A stretch of 7,391 nucleotides of DNA, from positions 1-7,391 of the forward strand of contig VGDC01000091.1 of NCBI GenBank assembly GCA_016869895.1, given 5' to 3'. This stretch comes from Alphaproteobacteria bacterium (lineage in GTDB: Bacteria > Pseudomonadota > Alphaproteobacteria > Rickettsiales > VGDC01). The notes under the pieces are model-generated. The model was not told the DNA's origin. It did not search any database and saw only the letters and a program-made list of their open reading frames with translations. Within the stretch, counting starts at the first letter, position 1, and each line of letters begins with the position of its first letter. A program made the position numbers and the translations under genes. Shown here in pieces: positions 1 through 6,144 of the stretch.

Positions 1-228
1 GCGGATGCGATCCTGCTCATTCGCCCCCACCTGCGTGATGCCGAAACGGTCGATGGCGATGAGGAAACCCGTCATCTGCTTGGGATAAGCACTCGCCACG
101 CCATAGAAGGCGAGGGTTCCCAGCACCATGACGCCCACCAGCACCGCGCCGAAGGACAGCGTGGTCAGATTGAACCGCGAAGGATTACGCGTCTCCTGCG
201 TCTGCTGTACTGGTTCGTATGCTGGCAT
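1..228 (-). CDS. VirB8/TrbF-like type IV secretion inner-membrane protein (N-terminal part)
   Basis: Only the first 76 codons are visible; the gene continues beyond the left edge. The protein has a short polar N-terminus (about residues 1-20), one strong membrane helix (about 22-46), and then the start of a soluble, presumably periplasmic region reading GFLIAIDRFGITQVG. The layout of one helix followed by a 'hydrophobic-x-VD-x-x-G' strand resembles the beginning of the VirB8/TrbF fold. That family forms a bitopic assembly factor in the inner-membrane complex of T4SS and conjugation machines. I chose ATG at 228 because CGGAA lies 6 nt upstream. An in-frame ATG at 264 would add 12 residues but has no ribosome binding site. 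The next gene upstream on the same strand ends 109-145 nt away. The family call rests on a short stretch and is moderate; that it is a coding membrane protein is fairly sure. Confidence 0.55.
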   Translation of the reverse strand, partial: MPAYEPVQQTQETRNPSRFNLTTLSFGAVLVGVMVLGTLAFYGVASAYPKQMTGFLIAIDRFGITQVGANEQDRIR

Positions 229-255
229 ATACGATTCCGCACCTGATGATTGGCT

Positions 256-283
256 ATAATTCATGGGTGGAGATGACCGTCAA
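256..283 (-). promoter_or_regulatory. Possible weak promoter for the VirB8/TrbF-like gene
   Basis: On the minus strand TTGACG (283-278) is followed after 16 nt by AATTAT (261-256), a good -35 with a mediocre -10. Transcription from here would begin near 250, which favours the ATG at 228 over the ATG at 264. The rest of the 229-373 gap shows no terminator or other signal. Read-through from the upstream gene is equally possible. Confidence 0.25.
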
Positions 284-373
284 ATCCCTGCGGCGAAATA
301 GCCGATGTTAAAAATGGACTCCCACCAGTCTATACCCAGAAGGTGAAGATTTGGTAAATGCCGCCGGATCTGC

Positions 374-1033
374 TTATTGCGCGAGGTTGGTGCGCACGGA
401 TTGCAGGTAGTTATCGACATTCTGCTTCAGCGGGGCGGTGGCCTCCGGCGTGCAGGGGGATTCGGCATACATCTCGTCGTGCGAACCCTTGGCGGCGGTC
501 TGGATGCTGAGCTGCAGGCTGGACGGGGCGTTCAACTCGGACAGGGCATAGAGCAACGCGGAGTTCATGAGGTGGAAATCATCCGGTGCGGTGAGGCCGC
601 AACGCTTGAGGTAATAATAATTGATATAGAGCTGCTCGAAGCTTTCCTTCAGCTTGTCCAGACGCGCCTGATACTCTTCGCTGCCCGTATCGGCGATGGG
701 GGCGAGCTGGGGGCCTTCATCCTTCAAAGCGGCCTCTAGCTGCTCCTGCGAATAGGCGAGATCGGCCTTCAGCGCGTCTATCTGCAGAAGGAGAGGGCCG
801 GTCTGTTTCTGCTGGCTATAGACCAGAAGCGATAAGACGATGCCCCAGAGGAACAGCACCTGAAACGCGCGGTCGAAAGAAAGGGAGAGGAGCTTCTGGG
901 CGAGGACATCCTGCTCGCGCCCCGCCGCCTTGAGTTTCTGCGCGTAGGATTTGCCCTGCGACCAATGCCACGCGAAAACCAGCACAGCGAGTGCAACCAC
1001 GATAGCCCAGGCGACGAAGGGAGGGAAGGCCAT
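374..1033 (-). CDS. Uncharacterised two-helix membrane protein with coiled-coil domain, next to T4SS-like gene
   Basis: I do not recognise this 219-residue protein. Two membrane segments lie at about residues 6-24 and 56-73. The loop between them carries Lys/Arg at 28, 33, 35, 39, 47 and 55, so by the positive-inside rule the loop is cytoplasmic. The N-terminus and the long C-terminal part (74-219) would then be periplasmic. The C-terminal part begins with a probable coiled coil (about 80-140), then an aromatic run (YINYYYLKRC) and a Pro/Ala-rich end. Cys145 and Cys194 are the only cysteines and could form a disulfide. The start ATG (1033-1031) has AAGGAT 8 nt upstream. It precedes the VirB8/TrbF-like gene on the same strand, so it may be an accessory part of a secretion or conjugation apparatus; that role is inferred from position only. 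Length and order do not match TrbL or TrbJ. Confidence 0.8.
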   Translation of the reverse strand: MAFPPFVAWAIVVALAVLVFAWHWSQGKSYAQKLKAAGREQDVLAQKLLSLSFDRAFQVLFLWGIVLSLLVYSQQKQTGPLLLQIDALKADLAYSQEQLEAALKDEGPQLAPIADTGSEEYQARLDKLKESFEQLYINYYYLKRCGLTAPDDFHLMNSALLYALSELNAPSSLQLSIQTAAKGSHDEMYAESPCTPEATAPLKQNVDNYLQSVRTNLAQ

Positions 1034-1066
1034 TTCGCTAATCCTTACAGAAGTTTATATGCGCTC

Positions 1067-1095
1067 AGTATATGCTCTGAAATGGCTTGGCGCAA
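1067..1095 (-). promoter_or_regulatory. Sigma70-type promoter for the minus-strand membrane-protein gene
   Basis: Reading the minus strand, TTGCGC (1095-1090) and TATACT (1072-1067) are separated by exactly 17 nt, matching 4/6 and 5/6 of the consensus. Predicted transcription starts near 1060, leaving a leader of about 27 nt that includes the AAGGAT ribosome binding site. A small inverted repeat (GCAAA-TGCC-TTTGC, 1092-1105) overlaps the -35 box and could be an operator half-pair. Confidence 0.5.
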
Positions 1096-1195
1096 ATGCC
1101 TTTGCAAAAAGCGCGGAGAAGAAGGAAAAAACTTGCTCCCGTGTCATAAAACTTTCATACATTCGCCCTAGAATGCTCCAATGTGAGAGATTTTC

Positions 1196-1227
1196 CCATC
1201 GCCTCGCGGTGTGTGCCGCGATGATGG
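1196..1227 (+). promoter_or_regulatory. Bulged hairpin in the leader of the three-gene block
   Basis: CCATC (1196-1200) pairs with GATGG (1223-1227) and TCGCGG (1204-1209) pairs with CCGCGA (1216-1221), leaving a TGTGTG loop and a 3x1 internal loop. It ends 9 nt before the GAGGGGG ribosome binding site of the 1248 gene. No U-tract follows, so it is not an intrinsic terminator. It could stabilise the messenger or modulate initiation. For a plus-strand promoter I see only an isolated -10-like TAGAAT at 1169-1174 without a convincing -35. Confidence 0.35.
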
Positions 1228-1247
1228 TTCGGAATTGAGGGGGATTT

Positions 1248-2912
1248 GTGGCGGAAGACAGAGAATTCGACATCAAGGGATTCGACCCGAACGGGGGTGG
1301 CAACACCAACAAGACCGCCGTGCTGCGTGCGCTGTGGAACAACTTGTACCCCATCGTGCGTGAATCCGGCGGGGAACTGGTGGGCGGGGTGACCCGCACG
1401 GTGCTGAAACCCGTGACCGGCGAAGAGACCGCGAAACAAGCAGGCGAACTGGCGGGTGATACGTTCAAGGTCGGCGTGACGGTTTCCGCCAACGTGCGCG
1501 ACTTCACCAAAGTGGCGCAGGACAGCCGCAAACGCATGAAAAGCCTGGTGCAGGATGTCTCCCCGTTCCTCGAAGAGGAATTCGGCAAGGCATCGCGCGG
1601 CAAGCTGATGCGCAGCAAGAACGAAGTGTTGCAGGTGGAGCGCACCCGCATCATGGAACTGACCAAGAACGGCTTCTTCACGGCCGGTGCGGGTCTGGTG
1701 GATAAAATCCCCGAAGTGTTCAGCTATGTGGACAAGAAACGCGACGACATCGCCGCCGGAAAAGAAGCGGGCGAGGCGGGCAAATTCGGTGAAGTCGGCG
1801 TGAAGCTTGATGAGATGGGCACGAAACTGGCCAAGGCCGAAGTGTTCAACAAAGAGAACCGCACGCTCATCGAAACGGCGGTGCGTACCGGTGCGCCAGT
1901 CGTGCAGGGCTATATCGCCGCAGAGGGCAAGGACCGCTCCAAGCGCGTGACGGCATTCGACATGATCCGCGACTTGGCGGAACAGGCGAAGACCGACCGC
2001 GACGGCATCAGCACCGTATATAATAAGGAACTGTCCGAACACCAGACGCTGTCGGAATATATCGTCGATGTGTTCAAGAAACATCAGGAAGACACGAAAG
2101 GCGCGCCCATCAACGACCGCTTCCGCTTCCTGCCGGAACTGGAAGAGGCGAGCCAGAAAATCGCCAAGGAAATCGACCAGAACCTGCTCGACCCCTTCGC
2201 GCTGGTGTCGCTGGTCGGCGAACGCAAGGTGCTGGATTCGCACATGCGCGTGGCTAGCCCAGAGAAGATAGAAGGCGAATTGCAGCGCGTGCGCCGCAGT
2301 GTGGAAAAGGCCGAAAAGGTCGATGCGCAGGAATTCATCGCCGAGACCGCTTTCGCCACCAAAGAGGACTTCAAGGAAATCCTAGACGGGTTGCCCGAAG
2401 GGGAAAAGGCGTTCTTCGTGTCGCTCTTCCCGCAGAATGTGTTGAAAGACCTCGGCGGATTGAAGGATGCGGAGATCGATGCGTTGAAGGATAAAGGCGC
2501 GGCGGAATTCTCGGAGAAGGTCGTGCAGGCCATCGAGGAAATCGGCAAGCTGGACGAGAAGGAATTGCAACGCTACGGCCTGACCAAACAGGAAGGCGAG
2601 CTGGTGCGCGGATTCGCGGAAGCTTTGGATGATCTGGGCAAGACGGATGTCATCGAAGCGCTGCAAGGCGCGGAGAAACAGGCCATCACCGATGCGCTGC
2701 GCAATGCGCGCGGCTATTGGCAGCACCGCATTTCCGATGGCGCGGTGAAAGCGCGGGAAACCGCCGAGCACACGGAAGAAAAGACTGCGGAGAAGACGGA
2801 TGCTCCCGAACCGGTGAAGAAAGAGGGCGAGGAGAAGGATTCTGCCGCGTCCAAAACCTTTGCGGAGCGCATCGAAGCGAAGATCGGCGCGGCGAAGGAG
2901 AATGCCCGCTGA
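1248..2912 (+). CDS. Uncharacterised 554-residue cysteine-free helical protein, first of three-gene block
   Basis: I do not recognise a family. It starts at GTG with GAGGGGG (1237-1243) 4 nt upstream; no upstream ATG fits better. The protein is soluble-looking, with no signal peptide or membrane helix. Residues 1-20 are acidic then Gly/Asn-rich. Residues about 20-350 are mixed helical segments with many charged residues. Residues about 355-485 form a regular acidic helical region containing short repeated 'DALKDKG/EALDDLGK'-like helices. Residues about 503-535 are a Glu/Lys/Pro/Ala linker that is probably disordered. Residues 536-552 form a final amphipathic helix. It has no cysteine and only two tryptophans (30, 490). 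No nucleotide-binding, protease or nuclease motif is visible. It runs divergently from the T4SS-like genes and is followed after 99 nt by another unknown gene, so a secretion substrate, chaperone or scaffold is possible. The function is unknown. Confidence 0.88.
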   Translation: MAEDREFDIKGFDPNGGGNTNKTAVLRALWNNLYPIVRESGGELVGGVTRTVLKPVTGEETAKQAGELAGDTFKVGVTVSANVRDFTKVAQDSRKRMKSLVQDVSPFLEEEFGKASRGKLMRSKNEVLQVERTRIMELTKNGFFTAGAGLVDKIPEVFSYVDKKRDDIAAGKEAGEAGKFGEVGVKLDEMGTKLAKAEVFNKENRTLIETAVRTGAPVVQGYIAAEGKDRSKRVTAFDMIRDLAEQAKTDRDGISTVYNKELSEHQTLSEYIVDVFKKHQEDTKGAPINDRFRFLPELEEASQKIAKEIDQNLLDPFALVSLVGERKVLDSHMRVASPEKIEGELQRVRRSVEKAEKVDAQEFIAETAFATKEDFKEILDGLPEGEKAFFVSLFPQNVLKDLGGLKDAEIDALKDKGAAEFSEKVVQAIEEIGKLDEKELQRYGLTKQEGELVRGFAEALDDLGKTDVIEALQGAEKQAITDALRNARGYWQHRISDGAVKARETAEHTEEKTAEKTDAPEPVKKEGEEKDSAASKTFAERIEAKIGAAKENAR

Positions 2913-2942
2913 GGGAGCGAAACGCCACGATTGTCACAAATG

Positions 2943-2976
2943 TTTTATGATTATTCGCGGCGGATTATGCTAGTAT
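2943..2976 (+). promoter_or_regulatory. AT-rich intergenic patch with weak promoter-like boxes
   Basis: The 99-nt gap between the first and second unknown genes is locally AT-rich. TTTATG (2944-2949) lies 16 nt before TATGCT (2966-2971), a weak sigma70-like pair. GATTAT occurs twice (2949-2954 and 2963-2968) as a 14-bp-spaced direct repeat. No terminator is visible, so the second gene may be reached both by read-through and by a promoter here. Confidence 0.25.
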
Positions 2977-3011
2977 GGTGAAGTCTCAATAGAGGATTTC
3001 CAAAGGGAAAT

Positions 3012-4661
3012 ATGGCTAAGATTAAGACATCGCAGGGTTTTGACGCAGCACAGCAGGGCAAACAGGGTTTGTTCGGCAAGCTGTTCTCGAAAGGCAAAGG
3101 CGCAGAGCAGGCAGCCGTCGGCCTCGCCCATGGCGTCGGCCATGCGGGTAAATCCGCCATCCAGAAACCCGGCGTGTTCCTTTCCAGCGTCAGCGGCGCG
3201 ACCGCCGGCATCGGCAGCGCCCATGGCGCGCTCAGCCGCGTCAATCAATATGTCTTCGGAATCGGCATCCTCGCGGGCGGTCTCGCGGCGATGGGCAAAC
3301 TGCCTTTCGTGGGCAAGGCCTTCGCTTCAGCCGCAGAAGCGGTCGTGAAACCGAAAGAATACATGGAGAAGACCTCCGTCGAAGAATTCGCCCATGTGGG
3401 TTCGTCTTCGCTGGGCAAGCTGAAAGCACGCGTGGCAGGCAAGAACCCAGACCTCGCAGGGAAACTCGGCGCAGCGGAAAGCGCATTCTCCTCGGCGGAA
3501 GCATCCGTGATGGGTGTGGTCGGTCAAGGCGCGAAGACCGTCTCCACCCGTTTGGGTGATTTGACCGAACAGAAAGCGGGCGGCTTGCTGAGCCGTCTGG
3601 CAGAGCGCGTTTCCGGCAAAGCGGGTGCGCATAGCGCGAAAGCGAGTGGCTTGCTGGACAGCCTGTTGGAGCATGATGTGCTTTCCGAAGCGGGCGATGC
3701 CGCCAAGAAAGCCTTCGCAGCGGGTGATACTGAAGGCCTGCAGACGGCCATCGGTGGATTGAAAGAAACCATCGGCGGTCTGCCGAAAGGCACGTTTGAC
3801 CGCAAGACCCTGCGCGACCTTAACAAAGCGACCGAAGGCTTCGGCGAAGCGGCACTGGCCGCCACCGAGAAGAGTGGCCTCGCCGGCAAAATCGCCGACC
3901 TGCCGAACGCCATCCGCAACGCGCCGGAGACGGTGAGCAAAATGAACCTCTCCAATGTCGCCCTGAAAGGCGCGCTGGTGACGGGTACGGCATTGCAGAT
4001 CACCGGCACGGCGAAGGGCATCGGCGAGAAGGTGCATGTGCTGAAACAGGTGCATTCCGACCTGACGGGCGAACAGAAGATCAGCACCCGCAAAGTGCTG
4101 TTCAGCAAGAACGTGCCGCCCATCGTCAAAGAACTGCGCAGCCAGATCATCAAGGAATACGGCCCGCGCCTCGCACTCAACCTGGCGAACACGGTGGCGA
4201 CCTATACCTTCATGAAGGGTGGCGGCGTGAAAAGCATGATCGGCAGTGCCGGTCTGATGGCGGCGACCTCGCTGCACGGCGCGAAAGTGCAGGGATATGG
4301 CGTGCTGCCGATGTATCAGGCGTTGAACCAAGCACCGCAGATCAATGACCTGCAATATGCCCAGTTCATCACCGCAGCGTCGAAGGATGCGGCGGCGGCA
4401 GGTGGCATCGAAAGCCCGCTGGTGCGCGCATTGGCGCAGGATTACGCGCAGGAGGGCACGCGCCCCGGCGACATCCTGAAGGAAATCCAATCCGGCAAAT
4501 TCGATGAACGCGCATTGGCGAAAGTGCAGGCCAGCCGCGAAGCACAGAATGCCGGTCAAACAGCAGCCGTGCCGCAGCAGCGCGAAGCGGTCGGTGCCTA
4601 TACTCAGCGTGAACTCGACCGTAGCAGCCAGTTGGCGGCAAGTGGTCAGGCACGCGGATAA
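3012..4661 (+). CDS. Uncharacterised 549-residue Gly/Ala-rich protein with hydrophobic segments, second of block
   Basis: I do not recognise a family. It starts at ATG with AAAGGGAAA immediately upstream (last G 4 nt away). Residues 1-55 are Lys/Gly-rich, begin with a short amphipathic stretch (GLFGKLFSKGKG, 19-30) and lack a Sec signal peptide. Gly/Ala-rich hydrophobic segments lie at about 80-100, 313-337 and 386-420. Some are long enough to enter a membrane but are interrupted by Lys or Gly, as in conditionally inserting proteins. Between them (about 120-310) are Ala/Ser/Lys-rich amphipathic helices, including a tandem IGG motif near 246-256. The tail (about 505-549) is Gln/Ala-rich and polar. 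There is no cysteine and no tryptophan. The stop is 26 nt before the next start, so the two are surely co-transcribed. The composition suggests a membrane-associating or pore-like protein, or a secreted effector; this is inference and no catalytic motif is visible. Confidence 0.88.
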   Translation: MAKIKTSQGFDAAQQGKQGLFGKLFSKGKGAEQAAVGLAHGVGHAGKSAIQKPGVFLSSVSGATAGIGSAHGALSRVNQYVFGIGILAGGLAAMGKLPFVGKAFASAAEAVVKPKEYMEKTSVEEFAHVGSSSLGKLKARVAGKNPDLAGKLGAAESAFSSAEASVMGVVGQGAKTVSTRLGDLTEQKAGGLLSRLAERVSGKAGAHSAKASGLLDSLLEHDVLSEAGDAAKKAFAAGDTEGLQTAIGGLKETIGGLPKGTFDRKTLRDLNKATEGFGEAALAATEKSGLAGKIADLPNAIRNAPETVSKMNLSNVALKGALVTGTALQITGTAKGIGEKVHVLKQVHSDLTGEQKISTRKVLFSKNVPPIVKELRSQIIKEYGPRLALNLANTVATYTFMKGGGVKSMIGSAGLMAATSLHGAKVQGYGVLPMYQALNQAPQINDLQYAQFITAASKDAAAAGGIESPLVRALAQDYAQEGTRPGDILKEIQSGKFDERALAKVQASREAQNAGQTAAVPQQREAVGAYTQRELDRSSQLAASGQARG

Positions 4662-4687
4662 GACTTTTACGATAAGGTGAATTCTTG

Positions 4688-5935
4688 GTGAAACGACTTC
4701 CTCATATCTCCCTGTCCTCCCTGAAAGCACCCGCAAGCGTGGGCGCTTTGGCTGGACTGGTGAAGGAAAAGGGTTCGCATAAGGTCAGCGTCATCGGCGC
4801 GGTGGTCGGCGCAGGGATGGACACCATCTCGGCGACCCGCGATGAGCGCGCGTTCCTGAGCAAACTGGTCGATGAATACCGCCCCGAAATCGCCAAACGC
4901 CTCGGCGTGTCCGAAAAACAGGTGACGGCGGAGCATTTCAACGAAGCCTTCAAGGAAAACCCCGTTCTGGCGCAGGCCAAAGAAGCCACCGCGATGAAAC
5001 GCATGGTGCGCGTGGTCAGCAATGCTGTGTCGCTCACCGCAGGTGCGGCGGCGGGTCTGGGTGCATCCATCTTCGTGCGCCGCGGCCAGAAGGTCGAAGG
5101 CATGCAGCAGAACGCGGCGGATATCGCCGGTGCGCTGGCGGCGAGCTTCGGCGGTATGGCGGCAGGTCAAATGACCCGCAAGGTCTTGCATATCCGTGGC
5201 CGCGAGACCTCGCTGGAAGACACGGCGCATGGTCAGATCATGGTCATCAAGAACAAGCAGCAGCTGGGCGAACCCACCGACGCGACGGATATCTTCAAGG
5301 TGCAGCTGGCGGTGAACACGCAGGTGCGCGATGCCATCAGCAAGGAATTCGGCAAACCCTTCGCCGAGATGGGCAAGGAAGAGCAGCTGAACCTGATGAA
5401 GAATGAATTCGGCGATATTCTGGCCGCGAATGACGAGATGGCGCGCCGCATCAACGAAGGTGCGCGCCCGCAGGGTATCATCTTCGGTGATGTCGAGGAT
5501 GTGAAAGTGAAAGCGGAATCCCAGAAACCCGCACCCGCACCGCTGCATGATAAAGCCGCTGAGGAACTGGGCGCGCCGATTGCCGTGGCCGCACCCGCCG
5601 CACCGAAACAAGAAGCGCATGATGCCCCGCCGCAACCGTTCTCGGAACAGCCGTTGCCGCAGGTGGAGCAGCCAAAAGTGACGGTGGATACTCCCGCCGC
5701 GCTCTCGCCGGAAGACCAGCAGCGTCTCATCCGCACCATCGAAGAAGGCGTGGCGAAGCATGCAGCGCAGGAAGCGCCTGTGCAGCAGGAAGCACCCGAA
5801 TACACCAAAGAACAGCACGAAGCGGTGCAGGGCGCTTTGAAAGAAGCACTCCGCCGCAAGATGGGCGCGCCGAGCCACGCGGAAACCCTCGACCGCGAGC
5901 GCAGCAACCAAGGCGAATTGCAACACAGCCGATAA
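4688..5935 (+). CDS. Uncharacterised 415-residue protein with Gly-rich hydrophobic segments and Pro/Ala linker, third of block
   Basis: I do not recognise a family. Tandem starts TTG (4685) and GTG (4688) follow AAGGTGA (4674-4680). GTG gives a 7-nt spacer and is preferred; TTG would add one residue. Hydrophobic Gly/Ala segments lie at about 33-50, 107-130 and 143-160, the last two separated by a charged RRGQK turn like a helical hairpin. A charged helical region follows (about 195-260). Residues 277-337 are a Pro/Ala/Gln linker, probably disordered. The C-terminus holds two similar amphipathic helices (340-358 and 373-391) forming a degenerate repeat, then a polar Arg-containing tail. Cysteine and tryptophan are absent. 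It shares the hydrophobic-segment style of the preceding gene, so the two products may act together at a membrane. It is the last gene before the terminator at 5963-5988. The function is unknown. Confidence 0.87.
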   Translation: MKRLPHISLSSLKAPASVGALAGLVKEKGSHKVSVIGAVVGAGMDTISATRDERAFLSKLVDEYRPEIAKRLGVSEKQVTAEHFNEAFKENPVLAQAKEATAMKRMVRVVSNAVSLTAGAAAGLGASIFVRRGQKVEGMQQNAADIAGALAASFGGMAAGQMTRKVLHIRGRETSLEDTAHGQIMVIKNKQQLGEPTDATDIFKVQLAVNTQVRDAISKEFGKPFAEMGKEEQLNLMKNEFGDILAANDEMARRINEGARPQGIIFGDVEDVKVKAESQKPAPAPLHDKAAEELGAPIAVAAPAAPKQEAHDAPPQPFSEQPLPQVEQPKVTVDTPAALSPEDQQRLIRTIEEGVAKHAAQEAPVQQEAPEYTKEQHEAVQGALKEALRRKMGAPSHAETLDRERSNQGELQHSR

Positions 5936-5962
5936 GACACCGAGACAAACCAGGAAGAAGAG

Positions 5963-5988
5963 AAAGCCCCTTTCAAGGGGCTTTTTTT
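5963..5988 (+). terminator. Intrinsic terminator of the three-gene block
   Basis: AAGCCCC (5964-5970) pairs perfectly with GGGGCTT (5977-5983) around a TTTCAA loop, followed at once by seven T residues (5982-5988). It lies 28 nt after the stop of the third gene, so it ends that transcript and insulates the tail genes downstream. Confidence 0.93.
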
Positions 5989-6069
5989 ATGCCTTCAGGG
6001 TGCGCCTAATCGCCTGCAAACACCTCATTCTTTGCGCTTCCGCTCCGCAGGCACTTCATGTGCCCTTGC

Positions 6070-6114
6070 GGTGCGGTTCTCAACAATGATGGTTTTCGGC
6101 AGATTATCCGCACC
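6070..6114 (+). promoter_or_regulatory. Long-loop inverted repeat in the leader of the tail genes
   Basis: GGTGCGG (6070-6076) and CCGCACC (6108-6114) are a perfect 7-bp inverted repeat around a 31-nt loop, ending 19 nt before the AAAGGA ribosome binding site of the next gene. It could be a leader structure or a DNA-level operator. I found no convincing sigma70 promoter in 5989-6144, although the terminator upstream implies that one is needed here or that a different sigma factor is used. Confidence 0.25.
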
Positions 6115-6144
6115 CTGACCACGCATTAACAGAAAGGACAGAAG

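Noticed and set aside
377..739. 120-codon plus-strand frame inside the 374-1033 gene
   Set aside because: It has no ribosome binding site. The minus-strand gene has clear membrane topology, a promoter and a Shine-Dalgarno site.
1155..2243. Long open frame (362 codons) on the minus strand opposite the first unknown gene
   Set aside because: It lacks a ribosome binding site, and its product is His/Phe/Arg-rich as expected from reading GC-rich coding DNA backwards. The plus-strand frame has a good GAGGGGG site and coherent helical composition.
2931..2936. TTGTCA as a -35 box for the second unknown gene
   Set aside because: No -10-like hexamer lies 15-19 nt downstream; the nearest good one (TATGCT at 2966) is 29 nt away.
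3327..4736. 469-codon minus-strand frame opposite the second unknown gene
   Set aside because: Its composition is rich in His, Arg, Cys and Phe and low in coherent structure. It overlaps a well-initiated plus-strand gene completely and crosses into the next one, so it is an antisense shadow.
4667..5926. 419-codon minus-strand frame almost matching the third unknown gene
   Set aside because: It is a typical antisense shadow of a codon-biased gene, with His/Phe/Cys/Arg excess. The plus-strand gene has AAGGTGA before its start and ends at a plus-strand terminator.
6012..6052. GCCTGC/GCAGGC inverted repeat after the terminator
   Set aside because: It is six base pairs around a 29-nt loop with no U-tract, so chance pairing in GC-rich DNA is sufficient.
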